Origin: Anaerolineales bacterium
GTDB lineage: Bacteria; Chloroflexota; Anaerolineae; Anaerolineales; Villigracilaceae
DNA length: 35,210 nt
NCBI GenBank assembly: GCA_020060625.1
Contig: JAGUZU010000071.1
Span: 1 to 35,210, forward strand
Direction: 5' to 3'
How positions within the stretch are numbered: the stretch's first letter is position 1; every line of letters begins with the position of its first letter. This document shows positions 7,748-15,312 of the stretch, piece by piece. The position numbers and the translations under genes were made by a program. Below the pieces are notes generated by a model. The model ran no database searches and had not been told where the DNA came from. It saw only the letters and a list, made by a program, of their open reading frames with translations.

Positions 7748-8269
7748 TCACTTGATGCGATTCCTCAATTCCTGTAAATGGGCAAGGATGTCTGGGTGGA
7801 AATCGTATTTACCCGCGTGCGTCAAGCCTTCTTGTGTAATGCGCTCCAATTCCTCCAGGGTTATGTGATTTTGTTGTAGTAGAAAAACGAGATCATCCAA
7901 ATCGCGGTCGCTGCCGCGATCCAGTTTACTGAGCGCAATGCTATATGGGTCAAAGACATAAACATGTACATTGCCATATTGACCGATGTGTATCCTGCGT
8001 TGTTCACTTCCTTCTGGCAGCGGTACGAAATGCTCTATGGGTACAGCCTCTATTTCCAATCCAAGTTCCCTGGCAATTTTCTCGATGACGATTTGAAATT
8101 CGTTCTTGTGAATATCATCGCCTGCGTAATCAACATCCAGTGTTTCACGTGAGCTTCCCAGCAGAATCATCGCGCCGCCCCCGAGCAGGGAGAGCGTTGC
8201 ATTTTTGGGGTATTGATTTCCCAATCGTTCAAAAAACTCTTGTATGCTTCGTTTTGATACGGCTTTCAT
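7748..8269 (-). CDS. DUF6036-like nucleotidyltransferase (possible toxin)
   Basis: The 173-residue protein has the start of a minimal pol-beta nucleotidyltransferase fold: GGGAMILLGSSRETLDVDY (about 30-48) gives the GG...DxD signature with D45 and D47 as metal ligands. The later segment DPYSIALSKLDRGSDRDLDD is typical of AbiEii/DUF6036-type proteins. Such enzymes transfer nucleotides to RNA or protein and are often toxins of type IV-like systems. The gene overlaps the upstream partner (8266-8763) by four bases, so the pair is co-expressed. Family and fold are fairly secure; a toxic role is inference from context beside a transposase. Confidence 0.8.
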   Translation of the reverse strand: MKAVSKRSIQEFFERLGNQYPKNATLSLLGGGAMILLGSSRETLDVDYAGDDIHKNEFQIVIEKIARELGLEIEAVPIEHFVPLPEGSEQRRIHIGQYGNVHVYVFDPYSIALSKLDRGSDRDLDDLVFLLQQNHITLEELERITQEGLTHAGKYDFHPDILAHLQELRNRIK

Positions 8270-8763
8270 CCGAATTTTTCCACATATTTGACGAAACGTT
8301 CCGCGCTGTGTTCGTACGTTTCAACCCAGTTTATGATCCGTCCACTCAAAACTTGGTGACGCTTTCCCAAACGGATCAGAGCCTCGTCGAGGTCGGTGTC
8401 AAGCGTGATGCCCAATTTCTCCGAAAACAGATCGGGCAACTGAATTTGCCCGCCAATGACCTTCATCAACCGCTCCTGATATTTTTTTTGAAGCAGTACC
8501 GTGGCAGTGTAGTAGAAGCGGAGATAAAGTTGCTCCGCTGGTGATAGCCGTTCATCCGCCCTAATCACTTCGCTGGAAAATTCAGGGTGACGCAAGAACA
8601 AGGGGATCAATGCCATTCGTATGCGCGCCTCGTTGCTCTGCGCCAGCGACTGAATGAGAGTAGCAGGGTCGAGGAGTGGTTCGGGGTTGGTCTGTTCTCC
8701 CATCAAAAAAGGAACATCCCGCGCCCAGAGTTCGGAAACCAGTTGATCTTCGCTGATCATCAT
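8266..8763 (-). CDS. Partner protein of the nucleotidyltransferase, unknown family
   Basis: This 165-residue, mostly helical protein has no motif I can name. It is translated first in a two-gene unit and overlaps the nucleotidyltransferase by four bases (ATGA), the arrangement expected of an antitoxin or cognate subunit. GAAGG lies about six bases before the ATG. A second ATG follows immediately (MM), so the exact start is uncertain by one codon. It could be an antitoxin, or a housekeeping partner supplying substrate specificity. Confidence 0.75.
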   Translation of the reverse strand: MMISEDQLVSELWARDVPFLMGEQTNPEPLLDPATLIQSLAQSNEARIRMALIPLFLRHPEFSSEVIRADERLSPAEQLYLRFYYTATVLLQKKYQERLMKVIGGQIQLPDLFSEKLGITLDTDLDEALIRLGKRHQVLSGRIINWVETYEHSAERFVKYVEKFG

Positions 8764-8765
8764 AT

Positions 8766-8803
8766 AACCTTCGACTTTTGACCTTCAACCTTCAACCTGT
8801 GAC
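8766..8803. repeat. Heptad repeat tract between partner gene and M16 peptidase
   Basis: Consecutive 7-nt units CTTCGAC, TTTTGAC, CTTCAAC, CTTCAAC, CTGTGAC run from 8769 to 8803. They are the reverse complement of the GTTNNAG units at 11731-11786. The tract fills the 44-base spacer between the stop of the peptidase gene and the start of the partner gene. Confidence 0.75.
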
Positions 8804-8807
8804 GACT

Positions 8808-11717
8808 TTACGCCACCTTTGTCACCGTCAACCCAAGCCCCGCCCCCGCCAGCGCGGACTGGGAACCGACGACCACCACCGCGTCGGAATGTCCTGCTTT
8901 CTCCAGCGCTTCGCCGAAGTGGATGAAATCCTCGCCATTCGTCGAAAGCGCCTCGTCGCGGATCTTCTGCCGCAGTTCGTCGGTGCGCCCTGTGAAATAA
9001 CGCATCATCGAGGTGTAACCCTTCGCGTCGGGTAATTGATAGGCATCCAGGTCGCCGATGGCGGCGATGATGGCTTTCTTTAATTCACTCTCCGAAAGGC
9101 GCGAGGAATCCAGTCCTTTCAGGAAAGCGGCGGCGCTGTCGTAGTTTTTGATCGTGGCGGCAAGGTTCGGGTCGCGGTACGAAAGGAAGGTCAGCACGCC
9201 TGTCGCATCGTCGAACTGCGCGAACGCCCCGTATGCCCCGCCCTGCACGCGGATCTTTTCCCACAGGTGCGTCATTCCCAGATAGCCGATGACCACCTGC
9301 GAAGAACCATCGAATTCATAACCGAGGTCATACAGATTCGCGCCCTTGCCTACGTAATTGACCTGCGCGGGAATTGCCAAGCCTTCCTTCCTGGTTGCAG
9401 GTTGAATGTTGAAGGGCGAAAGTTGAATGTCCTTCACGGGCATGGCAAAGATGAAATTCTCCACGTGCGGCTGAATGCTCTTCCAGTTCGCGGCGTCGAG
9501 CGTGGCGTTGACGGTCAGCGTTTTGCAATTGATGAGCGCCTCGCGCATGGCTTCCAATTTTGCCAGCGCCTTCTTCCAATTCTTGTCCACATCGCGTGCG
9601 AGTTCGCGCAGCGCAAACAAATAACCGATGCCCTTCGTCTGGTCGGTGATCCAGCCCGCGCCGCCGAACTGTCCGCGCAGGCGCATGTTCGCAAAGCGGT
9701 GTCCCGCGGGCGCAAGCGCGGATTCCAACTCCGCTTTTTCCTCCAGCACGATTTGCTTGAAGCGTTCGCGGTCGTCGAATTTTGCCGTGAGGAGGACGTC
9801 TCTCAGGATGTCCAGCATCTCGTTTGTTTGACTCACAGTAGACTTGCCGCGAATCATCAGCATCGCCCGCGTCTCTCTCGACGTTTGAGTTGTCACGCCG
9901 ACCGACGAGCCGTGGATTCCGCCCGTGCTTTTTCCGATCCGCTGCGAGAGTTTTACAAAATCCTCGGTTTCGGTGCCCATCTCGAACAGCGCGCGCGCGA
10001 AGATATCCGTCAGCGGGAGCAGGTCTTGCGGCATGGCGCGCAGGTCGAAGGCAAGATCGAGGTAGAGGATGCCGTTGGTGAAGATGTCGTGATACAAGAC
10101 TTTCGCATCCTGCACTTGAATCTCCTCGATGGGGATGGTCTTTACCCGCTTGTCCAAATCCTGCAAATCGAGCGTGGGGATGCTCGCCAGCGCTTCGGGG
10201 GAATCGGGAGTCTCTTGCAGTTGTTTGAGTTTCCGCGTGTTTTCCACGTGCCTGCGGATGTCGTCTTCGCTCATCGCCTCGCGCGCGGACTTGAGTCGGG
10301 TTTGCTCCTGCTCCTCGAAACGCCGACCAAGTTCGGGGTCGGGTTTGAAGCGGAGGGTCGTCCGATGCGGGTTCTCGATCAAATGAGTCTGGATCATCCT
10401 TTCAAAATAACGCGGGTCCGATGTGAGGCGATCCTTCACTTCCTGGAGCGGGGCTTCGAAGGCGAGCAGCTTGAAGGCATCGTCGTCGTGCAGCCAGGTG
10501 GTGAGGGCGCGCAGCATGAGCGCGATGCCGCGCGGGAACGCGCCCGTGTTGTTTTCGCGCAATGCAAACTCAATGGTGTTGAGCGAGGCGGCGATGGTGT
10601 CGGGGTCCATGCGGTCGCGGACGAGGGCTTGGAGCGTTTCGAAGATGAGTGTTTCGATTTTCTTCGCATGACGCGCGCGTGTGCCTTTGAGTCCCGTCGA
10701 GAAGATCATCTCGCGCAGGTCGCTTTCGAGACCGATCCCCGCCAAATCTTCACCGAGTCCCGAATCCATGAGCGCCTTTTTGAGCGGCGAAGCGGGCGTG
10801 CCGATCAGCGCGTGTGCGAGGATTTGGAAACTTAAATTCAACACAGGGTCGGAGGTATCGGGCAGTTTCCAATTGACTGTGAGATAGTGCTTTTTATCGA
10901 GGTCTTCGCCTTCGCTGGCGATGTAGGCGGTTTCGATCTTCTTCGGACGTTTGAACGGTTTGCCAGGCGGCACCGCCGATTTGACCTTTTTCTTTTTGAA
11001 CGGCTTGAGATAGCCTTCCATCAGTTTCAGGCGTTTTTCGGGGTCGTCGTTCCCGTAGAAGAAAATGAAGGCGTTGGACGGATGGTAGTAACTCTCCCAG
11101 AACGCGTGGAAGTTTTCGTAGGTCAGGTCGGGGATGTTCGCGGGGTCGCCGCCCGAGTCCACGCCGTAAATATGTTTGGGGAAGAGCGATTGTTGAATGG
11201 TACGCGCCAGCAGGTTCTCAGGCGATGAGTATGCGCCCTTCATTTCGTTGAACACCACGCCCTTGAACGTCAGCGGTTCGGACGGGTCGTTGATCTCGTA
11301 ATGCCAGCCTTCCTGCATCAAGGTCTCTTCCGTGATGCGCGGATGCAGCGCCGCGTCCATGTACACGTCAATCAGGTTGTAGAAATCCTTTTCGTTCTGG
11401 CTGGCAACGGGGTAGCAGGTTTTGTCGGGATAGGTGAAGGCGTTGACAAAAGTCGCCAGCGAGCCTTTGAGCAATTCCACGAACGGTTCCTTGACGGGGT
11501 ATTTCTCCGAGCCGCCCAGCACCGAATGTTCGAGGATGTGCGCCACGCCGGTCGAATCTTTTGGCGTGGTGCGGAAGTTGATGCTGAATACTTTATTTTC
11601 ATCGTCGTTGATGACGGAGAGCAGGCGCGCCCCCGTGCGTTTGTGTTCGTACAACCGCGCGAGCGAGTTGATCTCGGGGATTTGCTGTTCTTTGATCAGG
11701 GTGAAGGATTTGGACAT
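8808..11717 (-). CDS. M16C metallopeptidase (presequence protease PreP/Cym1-like)
   Basis: The 969-residue zinc peptidase has the inverted motif HxxEH at H60-E63-H64 (in GVAHILEHSVLGGS), with the third ligand probably E158 in NEMKGAYSSPE. Length and the four-repeat organisation fit the M16C/PreP family, which degrades short unstructured peptides in a closed chamber. There is no signal peptide, so it should be cytoplasmic. AAGGAAA supports the ATG. Residues encoded by 9394-9428 (KDIQLSPFNIQPATRKEG) come from a heptad repeat tract within the gene, apparently a tolerated insertion on the surface. The gene is flanked on both sides by further heptad tracts. Confidence 0.93.
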   Translation of the reverse strand: MSKSFTLIKEQQIPEINSLARLYEHKRTGARLLSVINDDENKVFSINFRTTPKDSTGVAHILEHSVLGGSEKYPVKEPFVELLKGSLATFVNAFTYPDKTCYPVASQNEKDFYNLIDVYMDAALHPRITEETLMQEGWHYEINDPSEPLTFKGVVFNEMKGAYSSPENLLARTIQQSLFPKHIYGVDSGGDPANIPDLTYENFHAFWESYYHPSNAFIFFYGNDDPEKRLKLMEGYLKPFKKKKVKSAVPPGKPFKRPKKIETAYIASEGEDLDKKHYLTVNWKLPDTSDPVLNLSFQILAHALIGTPASPLKKALMDSGLGEDLAGIGLESDLREMIFSTGLKGTRARHAKKIETLIFETLQALVRDRMDPDTIAASLNTIEFALRENNTGAFPRGIALMLRALTTWLHDDDAFKLLAFEAPLQEVKDRLTSDPRYFERMIQTHLIENPHRTTLRFKPDPELGRRFEEQEQTRLKSAREAMSEDDIRRHVENTRKLKQLQETPDSPEALASIPTLDLQDLDKRVKTIPIEEIQVQDAKVLYHDIFTNGILYLDLAFDLRAMPQDLLPLTDIFARALFEMGTETEDFVKLSQRIGKSTGGIHGSSVGVTTQTSRETRAMLMIRGKSTVSQTNEMLDILRDVLLTAKFDDRERFKQIVLEEKAELESALAPAGHRFANMRLRGQFGGAGWITDQTKGIGYLFALRELARDVDKNWKKALAKLEAMREALINCKTLTVNATLDAANWKSIQPHVENFIFAMPVKDIQLSPFNIQPATRKEGLAIPAQVNYVGKGANLYDLGYEFDGSSQVVIGYLGMTHLWEKIRVQGGAYGAFAQFDDATGVLTFLSYRDPNLAATIKNYDSAAAFLKGLDSSRLSESELKKAIIAAIGDLDAYQLPDAKGYTSMMRYFTGRTDELRQKIRDEALSTNGEDFIHFGEALEKAGHSDAVVVVGSQSALAGAGLGLTVTKVA
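9394..9428. repeat. Heptad repeat tract inside the M16C peptidase gene
   Basis: Five contiguous heptads on the plus strand: GTTGCAG, GTTGAAT, GTTGAAG, GGCGAAA, GTTGAAT. They belong to the same family as the intergenic tract at 11731-11786 (GTTGCAG, GTTGAAG units). The frame stays open across them and encodes IQLSPFNIQPAT. Confidence 0.7.
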
Positions 11718-11730
11718 GGGTTTCCTTATG

Positions 11731-11816
11731 GTTGCAGGTTACAGGTTGCAGGTTACAGGTTGCAGGTTTAAGGTTGAAGGTTCTCAAATTGCAACATTCA
11801 ACCTTGATCCTTCAAC
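11731..11816. repeat. Heptad repeat tract between M16C peptidase and ccrM-like gene
   Basis: Seven perfect-phase heptads of the form GTTNNAG (GTTGCAG, GTTACAG, GTTGCAG, GTTACAG, GTTGCAG, GTTTAAG, GTTGAAG) run from 11731 to 11779. A mirrored part with CTTGATC and CTTCAAC (11803-11816) follows. The methyltransferase stop codon (11798-11800) and its last codons lie in the mirrored part. The two opposed orientations could form a weak hairpin. Confidence 0.8.
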
Positions 11817-12874
11817 TTTTTCCTAAATTTCTCTCTCAATTCATTAATGGACTTAAGTTTACCGCGTTCTGCGTACATCCACATCTCCCAGCCGTTGGCG
11901 GGCGCATTGGACAACTCGCTCGCCACCTTATGGATCGAGCCGGTGATTTTGCCGCATTTGATGTGACCGTTCGCCAGGATGACCGCTTCGCGTTTGCCTT
12001 TTGCGAACGTGAGTTTACCCCCGATTTTCAGGTATCCGTTCTCGAGCAACGCCCCAAACGGGACCCGAACCTGCTTCTGTTTCCCCGGCAGGATCAACGC
12101 CTCGGCAGGGGCGGGCGCAACCGCGTCAATCCGCTTCTGCGCGACCTTGATGTATTTCTTATCGCGCTCGATGCCGATGAAATGACGCCCCATCATTTTC
12201 GCGACCGCGCCTGTCGTGCCGCTCCCGAAAAAGGGATCGAGAACCACGTCGCCCGCATCCGTGCTGGCGAGCAGGATGCGGTAGAGGAGCGCCTCGGGCT
12301 TCTGCGTGGGATGAGCCTTTGTCCCGTTGGATTTGATGCGTTCCTTTCCCGTCGCCAGTGGGATGACCCAGTTGCTGCGCATTTGCAGGTCGTCGTTCAG
12401 GGCTTTCATGTCCTTGTGATTGAATTTGTATTTCGCGCCCTTTTGCTTTTGCGCCCAGATCAATGTTTCGTGCGCATTCGTAAAACGAACGCCGCGGAAA
12501 TTCGGCATCGGATTGGTCTTCAGCCAGATGACATCGTTCAAAATCCAAAAGCCCAAGTCCTGCATGACCGCGCCAACGCGGAAGATGTTGTGATACGAGC
12601 CGATGACCCAGATCGTTCCTGTCTCTTTCAATATCCTGCGGCTTGCGCGTAGCCAATTGATTGTGAACTCATCGTATTCGGCAAAACTCGAAAACTTATC
12701 CCAGCGGTCCTTGACCGCATCCACTCTGGTATTGTTCGGGCGATACAGGTCGTTTTGCAACTGCAAATTGTACGGCGGATCGGCGAACACCAAATCCACC
12801 GAATTCTCAGGCAGGGAATTGAGAATCTCGATGCAATCGCCTTGCAGGATTTGATTGAGAGGGAGGGTAGGCAC
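11798..12874 (-). CDS. ccrM: CcrM-type orphan adenine-N6 DNA methyltransferase (GANTC)
   Basis: This beta-class methyltransferase has motif IV DPPYN (32-36) before the AdoMet motif DPFFGSGTTG (213-222). It resembles Caulobacter CcrM along its whole length, including GDCIE, ADPPYNLQL, IWVIGSYHNIFRVG, PMPNFRG.RF.NAHETLIWA and KAHPTQKPEALLYR, plus the C-terminal DNA-recognition domain ending in GSIHK and NGW. I place the start at the GTG at 12874: this gives 358 residues, and the start aligns with CcrM. The open frame upstream runs into a repeat and is not conserved. CcrM methylates the A of GANTC. No restriction gene is adjacent, so it is an orphan enzyme. TATAAT lies seven bases before the GTG with no Shine-Dalgarno site, suggesting a leaderless message. 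Similarity is judged from memory. Confidence 0.93.
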   Translation of the reverse strand: MPTLPLNQILQGDCIEILNSLPENSVDLVFADPPYNLQLQNDLYRPNNTRVDAVKDRWDKFSSFAEYDEFTINWLRASRRILKETGTIWVIGSYHNIFRVGAVMQDLGFWILNDVIWLKTNPMPNFRGVRFTNAHETLIWAQKQKGAKYKFNHKDMKALNDDLQMRSNWVIPLATGKERIKSNGTKAHPTQKPEALLYRILLASTDAGDVVLDPFFGSGTTGAVAKMMGRHFIGIERDKKYIKVAQKRIDAVAPAPAEALILPGKQKQVRVPFGALLENGYLKIGGKLTFAKGKREAVILANGHIKCGKITGSIHKVASELSNAPANGWEMWMYAERGKLKSINELREKFRKKLKDQG

Positions 12875-12881
12875 GAGGAGA

Positions 12882-12901
12882 ATTATACCTGTGGTGGATT
12901 C
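12882..12901 (-). promoter_or_regulatory. ccrM promoter -10 box with GANTC in the spacer
   Basis: Minus-strand TATAAT (complement of 12882-12887) ends seven bases before the GTG start, so transcription would begin at or within a base or two of the start codon. A GANTC site (GATTC, 12897-12901) sits ten bases upstream of the -10 box, where methylation could affect promoter use. I see no good -35 hexamer. Confidence 0.55.
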
Positions 12902-12970
12902 GAAAGGGCTGCGTTGTTTCTGGCGATAAAAAGGTAGTGGCTCAAAGCAAATGGTTACGGTCTGGATATT

Positions 12971-13028
12971 CACCACAGAGGCGCGGAGTTCGCAGGGTTT
13001 TCTCCGCGTTCTCTGCGGCTCTGCGGTG
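12971..13028. repeat. Long imperfect hairpin with three-unit arms
   Basis: The left arm contains CACCACAGAG, GCGGAG and CGCAGG; the right arm contains CTCCGCG, CTCTGCGG and CTCTGCGGTG, around GTTTT. The plan matches the hairpin at 3-68 although the sequence differs. It lies between ccrM and the RRM gene, upstream of the ccrM promoter. Confidence 0.7.
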
Positions 13029-13069
13029 AAAAAATAACCAACATCATTTACGCAAACCCAAGACCGATA

Positions 13070-13102
13070 AAAAATCTTCCACCTTCATGGTGGAAGATTT
13101 TT
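13070..13102 (-). terminator. Terminator of the RRM protein gene
   Basis: A perfect stem (AAAATCTTCCACC against its complement) with a five-base loop TTCAT is followed on the minus strand by a T-run. It lies just after the RRM gene stop codon at 13114. The A/T-rich base would also permit termination in the other direction. Confidence 0.85.
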
Positions 13103-13113
13103 GGTTCTGGAAT

Positions 13114-13455
13114 TTACCAGCTTCGCCCGCGGCTTCCGCCTTTGGGCTTGCGCTTGCGGTCGTTCGAGTAGCCGCCGCGATTGCCGCCCCCAAACCCGCC
13201 CCGTTCCTCGCGCGGACGGGCGATGTTGATGGTGAGCGGGCGGTCTTGAAAGTCCCTGCCGTTGAGCAGGCTGATGGCGTTTTGCATGTCCTGCTCGTTC
13301 CCCATTTCGACGAAGGCAAAGCCTTTGGAGCGCCCGGTATCGCGTTCCTTGATCAGCGCCACCGACTTGACCGCGCCCGCCTGCGCGAACAGGGTTTGCA
13401 GGTCTTCCTCGGTGACTGAGTACGCCAGATTCCCGACATAGAGTTTGTATTCCAT
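13114..13455 (-). CDS. Small RNA-binding protein with one RRM
   Basis: The 113-residue protein has one RNA recognition motif at residues 1-80: RNP2 is LYVGNL (5-10) and RNP1 is KGFAFVEM (about 44-51). A Gly/Arg/Lys-rich tail follows (GGFGGGNRGGYSNDRKRK...), as in the cold-responsive Rbp proteins of cyanobacteria. It should bind RNA in the cytoplasm. The start is the ATG at 13455, with AGGAG eight bases upstream. The open frame continues 57 codons further, but that part is not RRM-like and overlaps a long leader. The region to ftcD (13456-13722) is a divergent 267-bp intergenic stretch, long enough for a regulated 5' leader. Confidence 0.9.
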   Translation of the reverse strand: MEYKLYVGNLAYSVTEEDLQTLFAQAGAVKSVALIKERDTGRSKGFAFVEMGNEQDMQNAISLLNGRDFQDRPLTINIARPREERGGFGGGNRGGYSNDRKRKPKGGSRGRSW

Positions 13456-13722
13456 TTTTTCTCCTGGATGTGCGCAATGTGCCTGTCGGACAACATCACC
13501 GCACGAACGCTCTGCCCGGATCTGTCTCCGCGCAGGTGGACAAGACGATGCATGAGGCTTGCTTGTAAACATCCAGGCGTTGATTCGAGAGGCGCTCTTT
13601 CCGTTTGATGACCCGCCTTTGTTCATGCATGTACTGGGATTGTATCATGGGAACCCCGCTTTTCATCATTTATAATTGCCTTCATCGCTTGCAAACAAAA
13701 AAAAAACTACCCCGGAAACCTC
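13456..13722. other. Divergent intergenic region between RRM gene and ftcD
   Basis: This 267-bp spacer must hold promoters for both flanking genes. I see TATAAT on the plus strand at 13671-13676 (possible ftcD -10), TACAAT on the minus strand near 13638-13643, a GANTC site at 13582-13586 and an A-run at about 13697-13706. No -35 box, tRNA or small gene is convincing. The long leader of the RRM gene may be structured, as in cold-shock genes, but I could not identify a defined fold. Confidence 0.4.
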
Positions 13723-15258
13723 ATGACAACTCCCCTCATCGAATGTATTCCCAACTTCTCCGAAGCGCGCCGACCCGAAGTGATAGACCAGATCGCCGCC
13801 GCCATCCAGTCGGTCGCCGATGTAAAACTCCTCGACCGTTCCTCCGACCTCGACCACAATCGCACCGTGCTGACCTTTGCGGGCAGCGCGGCGGGTGTGG
13901 AAGAAGCCGCCTTCCGCGCAATCAAAACCGCCGCCGAACTGATTAATCTTGACCAGCACACCGGAGCGCATCCGCGCATCGGCGCGACAGACGTGGTTCC
14001 CTTCGTCCCGCTCGGCGGCGCGAGCATGGAAGACTGCATCGCCATTGCCAAGCGACTAGGCGAACGCGTCGGTAATGAACTCAAGATCCCGGTCTATTTA
14101 TATGAAGCGGCGGCAGCCCGACCCGAACGAACCAATCTCGAAAACGTCCGCAAGGGGCAGTACGAAGGTCTGAAAACCGAGATCGAATCCAACCCCGAAC
14201 GCAAGCCCGATTACGGTCCCAGCCAACTTCCCAAAGCGGGCGCAACGGTCATTGGCGCGCGCGCTCCGCTGATCGCCTTCAACGTCTATCTCACCACCGA
14301 CGATGTGGAGATTGCCAAAAAGATCGCCAAAGCCATTCGTCATTCTTCGGGCGGACTGCGTTACGTCAAAGGGCTGGGTCTGCTCGTGGATGGGCGCGCG
14401 CAAGTTTCGATGAACCTGACCGACTTCCATCAAACGCCCATCGCCCGCGTGGTCGAGTTTATCCGCCGTGAAGCGGGACGTTATGGCGTCGGCATTCATC
14501 ACAGCGAACTGGTCGGCTTGATCCCACAGGAGGCGCTGGTGGATGCGGCGGTCTGGTACACGCAATTGGATCAATTCGACAAGGAACAGATTCTCGAATC
14601 CAGACTCTTTTCTTCCTCCAACGCTGCGCCTCATTCCACGCCTCAGCCTGCTTCTTTTCTCGACGAATTAGCCTCCGCCTTGCCCGCTCCCGGAGGCGGC
14701 TCCGCCGCCGCTTACGCGGGCGCAATGGGAGCCGCGCTCGTGGCGATGGTCTCCGGCTTGACGATGGGACGCAAGAAATACGCCGAAGCCGAAGCCGAGA
14801 TGCAAGCCGTGCATGTCATGGCGGAAAAACTTCGCGCCGAAATGACCCAAGCCGTCGAAGACGACGCCGCTTCGTTCGAAGCCGTTATCGGGGCGTTCAA
14901 ACTGCCGAAGGATACCGAAGACCAGCTAACAGCGCGGACGGCGGCGATCCAGGTCGCCACGATGAACGCGGCGCACATTCCGCTTCACTCCGCCGAAAAT
15001 TCCCTCAAGATCATGGAACTCGCTGTCAAATGCGCCGAACACGGCAACCTCAACGCCATCAGCGATGCCATGTCGGGATTTGCCATGGCGCGCGCTTCGC
15101 TCACCGCTGCCGCCTGCAACGTGCGCATCAACGTCAACTCCCTGCCCGATAAGGACGCGGGTCAGCCGTATTTGGACGAACTCGCCGCCCTCGAAAAAGA
15201 AGCGGATAAGATCGAAAAGAAGATCCGCAAAGTGATGAAGGAGCGGGGCGGGATATAA
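13723..15258 (+). CDS. ftcD: Bifunctional glutamate formimidoyltransferase/formimidoyl-THF cyclodeaminase
   Basis: This 511-residue fusion acts in histidine degradation and folate one-carbon metabolism. Residues 1 to about 300 are the formimidoyltransferase (start LIECIPNFSEARR, then DHNRTVLTFAG and HTGAHPRIGATDVVPFVPL). From about 310 comes the FTCD_C cyclodeaminase domain with LPAPGGGSAAAYAGAMGAAL. It moves the formimino group from formiminoglutamate to tetrahydrofolate, then converts it to 5,10-methenyl-THF with release of ammonia. The two-domain order is the same as in the animal enzyme. No other hut gene is in the window. The Shine-Dalgarno site is weak (CCGGAAA). Confidence 0.95.
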   Translation: MTTPLIECIPNFSEARRPEVIDQIAAAIQSVADVKLLDRSSDLDHNRTVLTFAGSAAGVEEAAFRAIKTAAELINLDQHTGAHPRIGATDVVPFVPLGGASMEDCIAIAKRLGERVGNELKIPVYLYEAAAARPERTNLENVRKGQYEGLKTEIESNPERKPDYGPSQLPKAGATVIGARAPLIAFNVYLTTDDVEIAKKIAKAIRHSSGGLRYVKGLGLLVDGRAQVSMNLTDFHQTPIARVVEFIRREAGRYGVGIHHSELVGLIPQEALVDAAVWYTQLDQFDKEQILESRLFSSSNAAPHSTPQPASFLDELASALPAPGGGSAAAYAGAMGAALVAMVSGLTMGRKKYAEAEAEMQAVHVMAEKLRAEMTQAVEDDAASFEAVIGAFKLPKDTEDQLTARTAAIQVATMNAAHIPLHSAENSLKIMELAVKCAEHGNLNAISDAMSGFAMARASLTAAACNVRINVNSLPDKDAGQPYLDELAALEKEADKIEKKIRKVMKERGGI

Positions 15259-15312
15259 AACTACAGATCAAAGCCGCCGGGGACGGCGCATGGAAATGAA
15301 TTGGAGAATCTT

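Noticed and set aside
9267-10835. 522-codon plus-strand frame opposite the M16C peptidase
   Set aside because: The peptidase on the other strand has all catalytic motifs. The shadow frame is low-complexity in Arg/Glu/Val, as expected from codon bias.
12875-12976. Upstream extension of the ccrM-like frame
   Set aside because: The extra 34 residues have no counterpart in CcrM, and their 5' end runs into the hairpin repeat. The GTG at 12874 aligns with the CcrM start.
13456-13626. 57-codon N-terminal extension of the RRM gene
   Set aside because: It has no RRM similarity, lacks a ribosome-binding site, and the ATG at 13455 has a strong AGGAG.
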